Assembly (NCBI RefSeq): GCF_006716745.1
Contig: NZ_VFPP01000001.1
Span: forward strand, 3,038,001 to 3,102,000
Length of the DNA stretch: 64,000 nucleotides
Source: Saccharothrix saharensis
GTDB taxonomy: Bacteria; Actinomycetota; Actinomycetes; Mycobacteriales; Pseudonocardiaceae
Direction of reading: 5' to 3'
The translations under genes and the position numbers were made by a program. This document shows positions 55,322-64,000 of this stretch, in pieces (the stretch's first letter is position 1; each line of letters begins with the position of its first letter). A model generated the notes under the pieces. That model saw only the letters and a program-made list of their open reading frames with translations, was not told where the DNA came from and ran no database searches.

Positions 55322-56175
55322 AGCTCGAACACCTCCAACCTGCCCGACCGTGCCTGGGACACCACCTCGGGCTGCGAGCTGGGCGCGGTGCAGCAGACCA
55401 GCCGGTCCCCCACGATCGCCACGGCGAAGCAGGTCTGGCTGGTCTCCACCTTGCGGGTGATCCCGCCGCCCTCCTCGACCCGGAAGACGAACGGCTGGAG
55501 CGCCGGGGCGACCCACACGCCACCGTCGCCGTCCACCGCGATCCCGTCCGGCGCGATGAAGTGGTCCCGCAGCGACGCGAACACCCGACGCCCGGACAAC
55601 GTGCCGTCGTCGGCCACGTCGAACACCGTCAAGCCGAACGCCAGCGTCTCGGCGATCACCAGCCGGCCGTCCGGCAGCAGCCCGGTCCCGTTCGGGAACT
55701 TCAGGTCCTCGGCCGCCACCTCCACCGACCCGTCCGGCCTGACCAGCGCCAACGGCGTGCCGGGCGCGACCCAGCCCGGTTCCAGCATCGACGCCTCGCC
55801 GCCCGCCGCGATGGCCGCGTGCAGGTCGAAGCCGAAGTTGCCGACGTACGCCCGGCCCTCGGCGTCGACCAGCATGTCGTTGGCGTGGAAGGTGGCGATC
55901 CCGGTCAGGTCGGCGTGCTCGACCAGCCCGCCGTCCTCCAGGCGCAGCACCTTGCGGTCGCGCATCGACACCACCAGCAGCCGCCCGTCGGGCAGCCACC
56001 CCAGCCCCGACGGCTGTCCCGGCACCGCGCAGACGACCTCCTCCTCGCCCGTGGCCAGGTCGAACGCGCGCACCTCGTGGTCGTAGAAGTCCGAGTAGTA
56101 CAGCCGCCCGTCGGGCCCCTGCCGCGGGCCTTCGCCGAACCGGAGACCTTCGCGCAGCACGGTGGTGTCAGCCAT
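55318..56175 (-). CDS. SMP-30/gluconolactonase-like calcium-dependent lactonase
   Basis: 285 residues from ATG 56175. Six-bladed propeller of the SMP-30/LRE type: metal-site Glu in [19 protein letters not shown], Asn in [44 protein letters not shown] and the Asp in [16 protein letters not shown]. It would hydrolyse sugar lactones in the cytoplasm. Its neighbours on the same strand are an MFS remnant and an intact MFS transporter. This insert interrupts the otherwise conserved dapF-hflX order. Confidence 0.88.
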   Translation of the reverse strand: MADTTVLREGLRFGEGPRQGPDGRLYYSDFYDHEVRAFDLATGEEEVVCAVPGQPSGLGWLPDGRLLVVSMRDRKVLRLEDGGLVEHADLTGIATFHANDMLVDAEGRAYVGNFGFDLHAAIAAGGEASMLEPGWVAPGTPLALVRPDGSVEVAAEDLKFPNGTGLLPDGRLVIAETLAFGLTVFDVADDGTLSGRRVFASLRDHFIAPDGIAVDGDGGVWVAPALQPFVFRVEEGGGITRKVETSQTCFAVAIVGDRLVCCTAPSSQPEVVSQARSGRLEVFEL

Positions 56176-56189
56176 GCCGGTCGAGGCTA

Positions 56190-56402
56190 GTGATCACCGG
56201 CAGGTCCCGCATCGACCGCAGCGGTGACAGGACCACCCGGAAGGCGGACAACACCATCCCGGCCGCCGCGACCCACCGCGTGGCCCGCCACCGCACCCAC
56301 CGGCATCGCGCCCAAGTCGGGAACCGGATGCCGGCGTTCATCCGGCCGGGCAGCCGGTCCGGGCACGACGCCTGCCACAGGCTGACCCGGGTCACGCCCC
56401 GG
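56190..56402 (-). pseudogene. Decayed copy of the 3' end of the adjacent MFS transporter gene
   Basis: Read on the minus strand, this fragment encodes VSLWQASCPDRLPGRMNAGIRFP and later SAFRVVLSPLRSM, matching VSYRQSICPDHLLGRMNASIRF and SVLWVVLSPLRGR at the C-terminus of the MFS gene just upstream. The region between the two matches is shortened and frame-disturbed. There is no start codon context or 5' part. It looks like a tandem duplication of the last 220-230 bp of the MFS gene followed by decay. Confidence 0.75.
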
Positions 56403-56414
56403 AACGGCCGGAAG

Positions 56415-57632
56415 TCACGCGGTAACGGCATCGCGGCCCCGCAACGGCGACAGCACCACCCACAGCACGGACGCCGCCTGGCACGCCATGCCCACCGCCA
56501 GCGTGGCCGTCACCCCGATGCCGCCGCCGAGCACACCGCCCACGAGCCCGCCCAGCGGCATCGCGCCCCACACCACGAACCGGATGCTCGCGTTCATCCG
56601 GCCGAGCAGGTGGTCCGGGCAGATCGACTGCCGGTAGCTGACCTGGGCGATGTTGTAGACCGTCGCCCCGTACGCCACGGCCGCCTCGCCGACCAGCACG
56701 AACACGATCCGCCAGTCCGCCGCGCCGAGCGGGACCAGCGCCCCGAGCGGCCACGTGACCAGGCCGGACAGCCAGATCACGGTGGTCTGGCCGAACCGGG
56801 CGTTCCACCGGTTCACGGTCAGCGCGCCGAGCACACCGCCGATGCCCGCGCTGCTGAGCACCAGGCCGACCACGCCCTCGGACAGACCGAGCTCGCGCAC
56901 CAGGAACAGCACCAGCACGGCCGCCGCCATGCCGCCGAAGAAGTTCGCCGTGCCCGTGCAGGCGACGATCGCGCGCAGCGACCGGTGCCCGAAGACGAAA
57001 CGCAGCCCTTCGGCGATCTCGTGCCGCAAGCCGGGCTTGTCGGGTTGCCGCGGCGGCGGCTCGACCGTCCGGATGCGCAGCAGGAACAACGCCGAGGCCA
57101 CGTACCCGACAGCCGTGGCGAACACGCCGAACGCCGCGCCGACCGCCTGCGCCACGCCACCGGCGGCGGCCGGGCCGGACACCTCCGCCACGGCCCGGCT
57201 GGCCTCCAGCTTCGAGTTTCCCTCGACGAGCTGGTCACGGCCGACCAGGGCGGGCAGGTACGACTGGTAGGCGATGTCGAACATGACCGTGGCCGCGCCC
57301 ACCAGCAGGGCGACCACGACGAGCTGGGCCAGCGTGAGGACGCCCAGCCACCACGCCACCGGCACCGAGAGCAGCAGCGCCGCGCGGGTGAAGTCGGCCA
57401 CCAGCATCACCGGGCGGCGGCTCAGCCGGTCCACCCACACCCCGGCGGGCAGCCCGATCAGCAGGAACGCGGCCGTGCCCGCCGCCGAGAGCACGCCCAT
57501 CTCGAACGGCGTGGCGGCCAGCGCGCCCACCGCGAGCAGCGGCAGCACGGTGCGGCCGATCTTGGAGCCGAACTGGCTGATGGTGTCGCCTGCCCACAGC
57601 AGGCGGAAGTCGCGATGAGACCAGAGGGACAC
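56415..57632 (-). CDS. MFS transporter (enterobactin-exporter-like MFS_3 group)
   Basis: 405 residues from GTG 57632, 12 predicted helices. The N-terminus SLWSHRDFRLLWAGDTISQFGSKIGRTVLPLLAV and GVWVDRLSRRPVM (motif A) belong to the MFS_3 group of drug and siderophore exporters. QSYLPALVGRDQLVEGNSKLEASRAVAEVSGPA is conserved there. It is divergent from an ArsR-type regulator, with a perfect inverted repeat between them. Substrate unknown. Confidence 0.92.
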   Translation of the reverse strand: MSLWSHRDFRLLWAGDTISQFGSKIGRTVLPLLAVGALAATPFEMGVLSAAGTAAFLLIGLPAGVWVDRLSRRPVMLVADFTRAALLLSVPVAWWLGVLTLAQLVVVALLVGAATVMFDIAYQSYLPALVGRDQLVEGNSKLEASRAVAEVSGPAAAGGVAQAVGAAFGVFATAVGYVASALFLLRIRTVEPPPRQPDKPGLRHEIAEGLRFVFGHRSLRAIVACTGTANFFGGMAAAVLVLFLVRELGLSEGVVGLVLSSAGIGGVLGALTVNRWNARFGQTTVIWLSGLVTWPLGALVPLGAADWRIVFVLVGEAAVAYGATVYNIAQVSYRQSICPDHLLGRMNASIRFVVWGAMPLGGLVGGVLGGGIGVTATLAVGMACQAASVLWVVLSPLRGRDAVTA

Positions 57633-57650
57633 GACGAGGAGTCTCTCGGG

Positions 57651-57674
57651 AGTGATTGGAAAGTGTCAATCACT
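57651..57674. promoter_or_regulatory. Perfect inverted-repeat operator AGTGATTG-N8-CAATCACT
   Basis: AGTGATTG (57651-57658) and CAATCACT (57667-57674) are exact complements with an 8-base spacer, in the gap between the MFS transporter and its ArsR-type regulator. On the minus strand TTGACA (57664-57669) overlaps it, so binding would cover the -35 of the MFS gene. AT-rich composition stands out locally. Confidence 0.65.
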
Positions 57675-57704
57675 CTGACGGACGCCGGTCCTTATGCTGG
57701 TGCG

Positions 57705-58193
57705 GTGCAGCGACGCCCGGCCACCGACGCCGAAGCAGCCGCGCTGGCCTCGGCCGTGCGGCTGCGCATCATCCGGCTCACCTACGACCGCGCGATGACC
57801 AACAAGGAGATCGCCGAGCGACTGGGCAAGGACCCCGCCACCACCCTCCACCACGTGCGCAAACTGGTCGCCACGGGCTTCCTGGAGGCCCAGGAGGCGC
57901 GCGCGGGCAACCGGGGCGCGCGGGAGATCCCGTACAAGTCGACGGGCCTGTCCTGGCGGCTCACCAAGAACCAGTACGCCGAAGAGACGAGCGAGGCCGT
58001 GTTCGAGGCGTTCCTCGGGGAGGTCGCGGAGGTCGGTCCGGCCGCCCTGAAGCAGTTCCGACTCGTCGCCCGCGTCGACCGCGCGGAACTAAATCGGCGC
58101 CTCCAGACGTTGTTGGATGAGCTGGCAACCGAGCCGGCCCACCCCGACGGGGAACGCGTGGCGATCTACCTGGCGCTCTACCCAGGCGATTAA
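57705..58193 (+). CDS. ArsR-type winged-helix transcriptional regulator
   Basis: 162 residues from GTG 57705; a GTG at 57663 lies inside the inverted repeat and is unlikely. TATGCT sits 57693-57698, seven bases before the chosen GTG, which suits leaderless transcription. HTH about 13-75: SAVRLRIIRLTYDRAMTNKEIAERLGKDPATTLHHVRKLVATGFL. The C-terminal part (SWRLTKNQYAEETSEAVFEAFL) may dimerise or bind ligand. It probably represses the divergent MFS gene and itself. Confidence 0.88.
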   Translation: MQRRPATDAEAAALASAVRLRIIRLTYDRAMTNKEIAERLGKDPATTLHHVRKLVATGFLEAQEARAGNRGAREIPYKSTGLSWRLTKNQYAEETSEAVFEAFLGEVAEVGPAALKQFRLVARVDRAELNRRLQTLLDELATEPAHPDGERVAIYLALYPGD

Positions 58194-58236
58194 CCACTCG
58201 GACCGGGCAGGGGTGCCGTGGGACGATGAAGGGCAA

Positions 58237-59682
58237 ATGACGGAAAACACGTACAGCAGCAACGACTGGCTCGACCACGAGGACGAGCTGTCCACCGGCG
58301 ACATGGCGCTCGAGGAGCGCGCCGCGCTACGCCGCGTAGCCGGGTTGTCCACCGAGCTCGAGGACGTCACCGAGGTCGAGTACCGCCAGCTCCGGCTGGA
58401 GCGGGTCGTGCTGGTCGGCGTGTGGACCGAGGGCACGGCGGCCGATTCGGACGCCTCCCTGGCGGAACTGGCCCTGCTCGCCGAGACCGCGGGCTCCGAG
58501 GTGCTGGAAGGCCTCGTGCAGCGGCGCGACCGGCCCGACCCGGCCACCTACATCGGTTCCGGCAAGGTCCACGAGCTGCGCGACATCGTGATCGCCACCG
58601 GCGCGGACACGGTGATCTGCGACGGCGAGCTCTCCCCCGGCCAGCTGCGGCAGCTGGAGGAGAAGCTCAAGGTCAAGGTCGTCGACCGCACCGCGCTGAT
58701 CCTGGACATCTTCGCCCAGCACGCGTCCACGCGGGAGGGCAAGGCCCAGGTCGAGATGGCCCAGCTCCAGTACCTGCTGCCGCGGTTGCGCGGTTGGGGT
58801 GAGTCGCTGTCCCGGCAGGCCGGTGGTCGCGCCGGCGGCGGCAACGGCGGCGTGGGTCTGCGCGGTCCCGGTGAGACCAAGCTCGAGACCGACCGCCGGC
58901 GCATCCGCGCGCGCATCGCCAAGCTGCGCCGCGAGATCGCCGCGATGAGCGTCATCCGGGAGACCAAGCGGCACCGCCGCGTGGCCAACGCGGTGCCGAA
59001 CGTGGCCATCGCCGGGTACACGAACGCGGGCAAGTCCAGCCTGCTCAACGCGCTGACCGGCGCGGGCGTGCTGGTGCAGGACGCCCTGTTCGCCACCCTC
59101 GACCCGACCACGCGGCGCACCGAGACCCCCGAAGGCCTGCCCTACACGTTGACCGACACCGTCGGCTTCGTGCGGCACCTGCCGCACCAGCTCGTCGAGG
59201 CGTTCCGGTCGACGTTGGAGGAGGTCGCCGACGCGGACCTGCTGGTCCACGTGGTCGACGGGTCCGACGCGATGCCGGAGAAGCAGGTCCAGGCGGTGCG
59301 CGAGGTGATCACCGAGATCTCGTCGCGGCGCGACGACCCGATGCCGACCGAGCTGCTCGTGGTGAACAAGATCGACGCGGTGGCCGAGCTGGGCATGGCC
59401 CGGTTGCGCCACCTGTTCCCCACGGCGGTGTTCGTCTCCGCGCACACCGGCGAGGGCATCGCCGAGCTGCGCGAGCGCATCGCGGCCATGACGCCGCGGC
59501 CGGAGGTCGTGGTCGACGCGCTCGTGCCGTACGCGCGGGGTGAGCTGGTCGCGCGCGTGCACCGCGAGGGCGAGGTGCTCAAGGAGCGGCACACGGAGGA
59601 GGGCACGGAGCTGTCCGCCCGGGTCCGCCCGGACCTGGCGGGCGCGCTGGAGGCGTTCGCCGTGAACGGAAGCCGCGCCTGA
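58237..59682 (+). CDS. hflX: GTPase HflX
   Basis: 481 residues from ATG 58237. The N-terminal HflX domain (ERVVLVGVWTEG, DPATYIGSGKVHEL, DGELSPGQLRQLE), a glycine-rich turn (GGRAGGGNGGVGLRGPGETKLETDRRRIR) and the G domain: G1 GYTNAGKSSLLNAL, G3 DTVGFVRHLP, G4 NKID. It binds ribosomes and splits stalled 70S particles. Located between the inserted MFS/regulator genes and lexA, as in other actinobacteria. Confidence 0.95.
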   Translation: MTENTYSSNDWLDHEDELSTGDMALEERAALRRVAGLSTELEDVTEVEYRQLRLERVVLVGVWTEGTAADSDASLAELALLAETAGSEVLEGLVQRRDRPDPATYIGSGKVHELRDIVIATGADTVICDGELSPGQLRQLEEKLKVKVVDRTALILDIFAQHASTREGKAQVEMAQLQYLLPRLRGWGESLSRQAGGRAGGGNGGVGLRGPGETKLETDRRRIRARIAKLRREIAAMSVIRETKRHRRVANAVPNVAIAGYTNAGKSSLLNALTGAGVLVQDALFATLDPTTRRTETPEGLPYTLTDTVGFVRHLPHQLVEAFRSTLEEVADADLLVHVVDGSDAMPEKQVQAVREVITEISSRRDDPMPTELLVVNKIDAVAELGMARLRHLFPTAVFVSAHTGEGIAELRERIAAMTPRPEVVVDALVPYARGELVARVHREGEVLKERHTEEGTELSARVRPDLAGALEAFAVNGSRA

Positions 59683-59686
59683 GCCG

Positions 59687-60709
59687 TTGCGCGCGTTCCT
59701 GCTGGTCGCAAGCCTGGTGATGACGGCCGGTTCCGCTGTGGCGGAGCCGGCCGTCGTCGACGTGTGCGCGGTGACCGACCCGCGGCTGGAGGAGCTGTCC
59801 GGGCTCGCGTCCGACGGCGCGCGGCTGTTCGCGGTGAACGACAGCGACAACGGCCGGTTGCAGGTGCAGGTGCTCGACCGGACGTGCGCGATCACCCGCA
59901 CGATCACCACGCCGAACAATCCGTTCGACGTCGAAGATCTGGCACTGGCCCCTGACGGAACTCTCTGGGCGGCGGACACCGGGGACAACGGCAAGACCCG
60001 GGAAACCGTGGCATTGCACGCGGTTTCCCCGGACGGCAGCGCCCGTTTGCACCGCCTCACGTATCCTGACGGAAAGCACGACGCCGAGGCATTGTTGATC
60101 GACGGTTCCGGCATTCCGCACATCGTCACGAAGGAAACGATCGGATCGGCTCTGGTGTACCGGCCGGCGTCCGGGTTGAGCGAGGGCGCGCCGACGCCGT
60201 TGGAGCAGGTGGCGCGGGTGTCGATCAGCACGACCGACACGCCCGGCGGACCGTTGCAGAACTCCGTGGTGACGCGCCTGGTCACGGGCGGCGCGATGGC
60301 CCGGGACGGCCGGGTGGCGGCGTTGCGCACCTACACCGACGCGTACCTGTTCCCGGTGCCGGACGGCGACCTGGCCAAGGCGCTGGAGGGCGACCCGGTG
60401 CGGGTGCCGCTGGCCGGTGAGCCGCAGGGTGAGGCGATCGCGTTCGACCCGGACGGCACGCTGCTGTCGGCGTCCGAGTTCGGCGGCACCGGCACGTCGT
60501 CGGCCCTGCGGGCCGTGGCGGGCGCGACGGCGCTGGCCGTGCCGCCCCCACCGACCACGACCACCACGTCGGCCGACACACCGGCCGCCGCCGACGACAC
60601 CACTCCCCCGACGGGTGACACGCGGTCGCCGTGGCCGGTGGTGGGCGGCGGCGCGGTGGCGTTGGTGCTGGTGGGGGCACTCGTGCGCCGGTCCCGCCGT
60701 CGGGCGTGA
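59687..60709 (+). CDS. Secreted propeller-like protein with C-terminal membrane anchor
   Basis: 340 residues from TTG 59687, four bases after the hflX stop; no ATG or GTG gives the signal peptide (about 1-20, LLVASLVMTAGSAVA). The body has repeated beta segments (LSGLASDGARLFAVNDSDNGRLQV, VEDLALAPDGTLWAADTGDN, EALLIDGSGIPHIVTKE, GEAIAFDPDGTLLSASE) like a beta-propeller. A Pro/Thr linker and a terminal helix with RRSRRR anchor it outside the membrane. Function unknown; it would be co-transcribed with hflX. Confidence 0.78.
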   Translation: MRAFLLVASLVMTAGSAVAEPAVVDVCAVTDPRLEELSGLASDGARLFAVNDSDNGRLQVQVLDRTCAITRTITTPNNPFDVEDLALAPDGTLWAADTGDNGKTRETVALHAVSPDGSARLHRLTYPDGKHDAEALLIDGSGIPHIVTKETIGSALVYRPASGLSEGAPTPLEQVARVSISTTDTPGGPLQNSVVTRLVTGGAMARDGRVAALRTYTDAYLFPVPDGDLAKALEGDPVRVPLAGEPQGEAIAFDPDGTLLSASEFGGTGTSSALRAVAGATALAVPPPPTTTTTSADTPAAADDTTPPTGDTRSPWPVVGGGAVALVLVGALVRRSRRRA

Positions 60710-60722
60710 GGGTCGGCAGCGG

Positions 60723-61424
60723 CTACAGCCGGCGCAGGACCGCCACGACCTTGCCCAGGATCGACGCGTCGTCACCCGGGATGGGCTGGTAGGCCTCGTT
60801 GTGCGGCATCAGCCACACGTGCCCGTCCTCCTTGCGCTTGAACGTCTTCACGGTGGCCTCGCCGTCGATCATCGCGGCGACCACCTCGCCGTTGTCCGCC
60901 GTCGGCTGCTGGCGGACCACGACCCAGTCGCCGTCCGTGATGGCGGCGTCCACCATCGAGTCACCGACGACCTTCAGCAGGAACACGTCGCCCTCGCCGA
61001 CGATCTCGCGGGGCAGCGGGAACACGTCCTCGATGGCCTCCTCGGCCAGGATCGGCCCACCGGCCGCGATGCGGCCCAGCATGGGCACGTACGCGGGCGT
61101 CGGCTTGGACGCCGGGTCGAGGCCGGTCACGATCTCCGCGGGCAGCACGCCCACCGCGCGCGGCCGGTTCGGGTCGCGGCGCAGGTACCCCTTCCGCTCC
61201 AGCGCGCGCAGCTGGTGGGCGACCGAGGAGGTGGAGGTCAGGCCGACCGCCTCCCCGATCTCCCGCACGCTGGGCGGGTAGCCGAACCGGTCCAGCCAGT
61301 CGCGGATCACGTCGAGCACCTTGCGCTGGCGCAGGGTCAGCCCGGCGTTGCCCGCGATGTCCGCCGGTTCGGGCGCGGAGGGCACATCGGCGGTGCGCAG
61401 GTCTTCACTGGTCTTGCGTGCCAC
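60723..61424 (-). CDS. lexA: SOS repressor LexA
   Basis: 233 residues. The winged HTH is about 28-90 ([44 protein letters not shown]). The self-cleavage site is Ala121-Gly122 in GRIAAGG. The catalytic dyad is Ser156 (GDSMVD) and Lys193 (TVKTF). GTG start 61424 with GGAGG upstream. A LexA box 88 bp upstream supports autorepression; a second, perfect box precedes the divergent LysM gene. Confidence 0.97.
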   Translation of the reverse strand: MARKTSEDLRTADVPSAPEPADIAGNAGLTLRQRKVLDVIRDWLDRFGYPPSVREIGEAVGLTSTSSVAHQLRALERKGYLRRDPNRPRAVGVLPAEIVTGLDPASKPTPAYVPMLGRIAAGGPILAEEAIEDVFPLPREIVGEGDVFLLKVVGDSMVDAAITDGDWVVVRQQPTADNGEVVAAMIDGEATVKTFKRKEDGHVWLMPHNEAYQPIPGDDASILGKVVAVLRRL

Positions 61425-61511
61425 GGTGCTTCCTCCTCACCGGTCCCGATTGCCCAGGCCGGCTCTCCGACGATCTTCACTTGTGGACGGTAGTCGCGTT
61501 CGTTGTCCAGA

Positions 61512-61527
61512 TCAAACACCTGTTCGA
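61512..61527. promoter_or_regulatory. LexA (SOS) box of lexA, one mismatch
   Basis: TCAAACACCTGTTCGA against the actinobacterial consensus TCGAAC-N4-GTTCGA, one change in the left arm. It lies in the lexA/LysM divergent region, 88 bp from the lexA start. Likely the autoregulatory site. Confidence 0.8.
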
Positions 61528-61593
61528 AGTAAACCTCGGCGTGTCCTGGCTATTTCGCCCGGCGAAGTGGTACACATTCGCACGGACGTTCGA

Positions 61594-61609
61594 TCGAACA
61601 CAGGTTCGA
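61594..61609. promoter_or_regulatory. LexA (SOS) box of the LysM gene, perfect match
   Basis: TCGAACACAGGTTCGA fits TCGAAC-N4-GTTCGA exactly. It is 32 bp before the LysM gene start, overlapping the expected promoter, so this gene should be tightly SOS-controlled. Confidence 0.88.
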
Positions 61610-61641
61610 TCATGATCGGATGACCTGCGTTGGAGGACATC

Positions 61642-62139
61642 ATGGCGGTGGTCATTGGCACCCGGAACGGCTTCGAACTGGTGGACGGCGCCGGTGTCGA
61701 GGATGTCGCCCTCGGCGCGGGATTGCGACCGGGACCACGGGTCCTTCGCCGGTTCGAAGTACACGACAAGGGCAATCGCCGCCCGGCCACCCGCCCCCGC
61801 CCGCCCGTCGTGCGCCAGACCGCGCCCGAGCCGGTCGCCTGCGAGGTCCGGCCGCGGCGCCACCCGGCCGTCCAGTTCGTCGCCTACGCCGCGGTCGCGG
61901 CCGTGTTCGCCGCCCTGCTGAGCCTGCTCCACCTCTACGTCTCCGGCGCCACCACCGTCCCCGAACGCACCAACGTCGTGCACGTCCAGGTGGGCGAGAC
62001 CCTGCGGGACGTCGCGGAGCGCAGCGCACCCGCCAGCGACCCCGACGCCGTCGTCGAGCGCATCCTCGAGCTGAACTCCCTGCCGTCCACCGACGTCGTC
62101 CCCGGCCAGTCCCTCGTCGTCCCCCACGGCACCCCTTGA
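61642..62139 (+). CDS. LysM-domain membrane protein, SOS-controlled (Rv2719c/ChiZ/DivS position)
   Basis: 165 residues from ATG 61642, preceded by GGAGG; a TTG at 61630 is a weaker option. A cytoplasmic N-terminal region of about 75 residues, one transmembrane helix (VQFVAYAAVAAVFAALLSLLHLYV) and an extracellular LysM domain (VVHVQVGETLRDVAERSAP, then RILELNSLPSTDVVPGQSLVVP). Divergent from lexA with a perfect LexA box, it matches the place of the SOS cell-division inhibitors of mycobacteria and corynebacteria. It probably delays division after DNA damage; this is inferred. Confidence 0.88.
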   Translation: MAVVIGTRNGFELVDGAGVEDVALGAGLRPGPRVLRRFEVHDKGNRRPATRPRPPVVRQTAPEPVACEVRPRRHPAVQFVAYAAVAAVFAALLSLLHLYVSGATTVPERTNVVHVQVGETLRDVAERSAPASDPDAVVERILELNSLPSTDVVPGQSLVVPHGTP

Positions 62140-62150
62140 CCCCTCGCGAG

Positions 62151-62263
62151 AGTCGAACGCTCAGGTCCCGCGTGTCGAACCTTCAGGACCCCTGAGTTCA
62201 ACGTCCGGAACGTTGAACTCAGGGGTCCTGAGCGTTCGACACGGTGGGCGCGAGCGTTCGACA
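62151..62263. repeat. Four-unit palindromic repeat with a perfect 22-bp stem
   Basis: Perfect arms at 62183-62204 and 62210-62231 around CCGGA. A GTGTCGAAC/GTTCGACAC stem encloses it with 2-base mismatches (CT and GC). The unit GTGTCGAACGCTCAGGACCCC recurs in part: two copies forward (from 62152 and 62173) and two reversed (ending near 62242 and 62263). It resembles a REP/BIME-type element and may also terminate the LysM transcript. Confidence 0.65.
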
Positions 62264-62380
62264 CGCGGGTTGACGGAGGCGGTCCGTGACCGTCGCGTCG
62301 CGGAGTGCTGTGCGTCCCATCGGGTGAACGCCGACCGGTGTGTCCGACTTGCAGACGAGTAGGGCTCGGGCATAGGTTGA

Positions 62381-62396
62381 CCCCTACATCTAGTGG
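62381..62396. promoter_or_regulatory. NrdR-box-like site CCCCTACATCTAGTGG
   Basis: The 16-mer has the CTACATCTAG core of actinobacterial NrdR boxes (relaxed consensus ACA-C-A-ATAT-T-G-TGT). It overlaps a TTGACC -35-like hexamer. A weaker second copy may be CCGTTGTAGTTAGTCC (62402-62417), 21 bp on. It suggests nrdR-nrdJ self-control. Confidence 0.55.
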
Positions 62397-62486
62397 TCAC
62401 ACCGTTGTAGTTAGTCCACAGGTTGGGGTTTTCCCCATGACGTGGGCTGACGCGATGGATGCTGCGCGGAGAAGGGGGGACCAGCC

Positions 62487-62945
62487 GTGCGATGCCCGTT
62501 CTGCCGCAACGCCGACAGCCGTGTGGTCGATTCGCGCGAGGTCGACGAGGGCCAGGTGATCCGCCGCCGGCGCTCGTGCTCGAGCTGCGGCCGCCGGTTC
62601 ACCACCGTGGAGGAAGCCGTGCTCGCGGTGGTCAAGCGCTCCGGCGTCACCGAGCCGTTCAGCCGCGACAAGGTCGTCAACGGCGTGCGCCGCGCCTGCC
62701 AGGGCCGCCCGGTGGACGAGGACGCCCTGCAGCAGCTGGCCCACCGCGTCGAGGAGTCCATCCGCTCGGGCGGCAACGCCGAGATCCCGAGCCACGAGGT
62801 GGGCCTGGCCATCCTCGGCCCGCTGCGCGACCTGGACGAGGTGGCCTACCTGCGGTTCGCCTCCGTCTACCGCTCCTTCTCCTCCGTCGAGGACTTCGAG
62901 AAGGAGATCGCCGATCTTCGCACCGCCCAGCGCACTGACGACTGA
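62487..62945 (+). CDS. nrdR: Transcriptional repressor NrdR
   Basis: 152 residues from GTG 62487. The N-terminal zinc ribbon is complete (Cys3, Cys6, Cys31, Cys34), followed by the ATP-cone (about 46-136: [25 protein letters not shown]). It senses ATP/dATP and represses ribonucleotide reductase genes. The vitamin B12-dependent reductase gene follows 104 bp downstream, its expected target. Confidence 0.97.
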   Translation: MRCPFCRNADSRVVDSREVDEGQVIRRRRSCSSCGRRFTTVEEAVLAVVKRSGVTEPFSRDKVVNGVRRACQGRPVDEDALQQLAHRVEESIRSGGNAEIPSHEVGLAILGPLRDLDEVAYLRFASVYRSFSSVEDFEKEIADLRTAQRTDD

Positions 62946-63049
62946 GCGGACGCGACGCAGGACAACCTCGCGGCCGCCTCGGACGGGGAGCCCGGACGTG
63001 GCCGCGGAACGAACACCTTCCAAGACGAGCAAGACGAGAGGGACCCGGG

Positions 63050-64000
<951 letters not shown>

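Larger units (their letters stand above)
62140..62486. other. Intergenic region: repeat element then nrdR promoter
   Basis: About 350 bp with no gene. The left half is the palindromic repeat. The right half holds TTGACC (62377-62382), the NrdR-like box and, further down, GGAGAAGGGGGG before the nrdR start. Confidence 0.6.

Noticed and set aside
62173..62242. Additional LexA boxes in the repeat element
   Set aside because: The TCGAAC and GTTCGA arms are separated by far more than four bases, so they do not form LexA sites.

Overview
The window is a high-GC actinobacterial chromosome segment, most likely from a Pseudonocardiaceae genome of the Saccharothrix/Actinosynnema/Lentzea type. This rests on codon use, many GTG starts, ATGA/GTGA translational overlaps, the DUF397/HTH, DUF3558, DUF4192 and mycothiol-dependent families, and the conserved actinobacterial gene order in the last 20 kb. 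No tRNA, rRNA, CRISPR array, transposase, integrase or prophage gene was seen. Family names come from reading the translations; no database search was run.

Layout. 1-2.5 kb: the end of an IclR regulator, then a uronate dehydrogenase and a 2,5-dioxovalerate-type aldehyde dehydrogenase (sugar acid oxidation). 2.6-5.6 kb: an NDH-2-like flavoprotein with an ECF41-type sigma factor, and an unknown acidic protein. 5.8-6.8 kb: a DUF397/HTH regulator pair. 7.4-9.2 kb: a DrrAB-type exporter. 9.3-10.5 kb: two coupled proteins sharing a duplicated unknown domain. 11-12.8 kb: a DasR-like GntR regulator and a glutamate-type binding lipoprotein. 12.9-16.8 kb: a protein deacetylase/acetyltransferase operon (AcuC-Pat). 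17-24 kb: DUF3558 lipoprotein, sulfurtransferase, ideR-galK-galE-S9 peptidase, aminoglycoside phosphotransferase-fold protein. 24.8-29.3 kb: DUF4192, two tandem M23 peptidases with duplicated promoters, a PepX/CocE-type secreted peptidase. 29.5-38.8 kb: mixed metabolic genes (adenosine deaminase, MFS, esterase, LysR, GH4, endonuclease V, DUF3500, mycothiol-dependent isomerase, CGNR, CBS) and two very small proteins.

39-46.4 kb: EcsC and a baeRF2-like protein, the gluABCD glutamate importer and a two-component system. 46.4-64 kb: a YVTN beta-propeller and TAXI binding protein, then the conserved block miaB, Rv2732c-like, DUF349, Rv2728c-like, miaA, dapF, hflX, lexA, LysM/SOS protein, nrdR, nrdJ (cut by the window end). 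A local insertion (SMP-30, MFS, ArsR-type regulator and a decayed MFS fragment) lies between dapF and hflX.

Working links. LexA boxes sit beside both lexA and the divergent LysM gene. An NrdR-like box precedes nrdR-nrdJ. A perfect inverted repeat lies between the MFS and its ArsR-type regulator. Strong perfect hairpins close several convergent gene pairs. The least explained items are the duplicated-domain pair at 9.3-10.5 kb, the two small RAARRG proteins near 38.5 kb, the shared promoter element of the M23 peptidases, and a four-unit palindromic repeat before nrdR.
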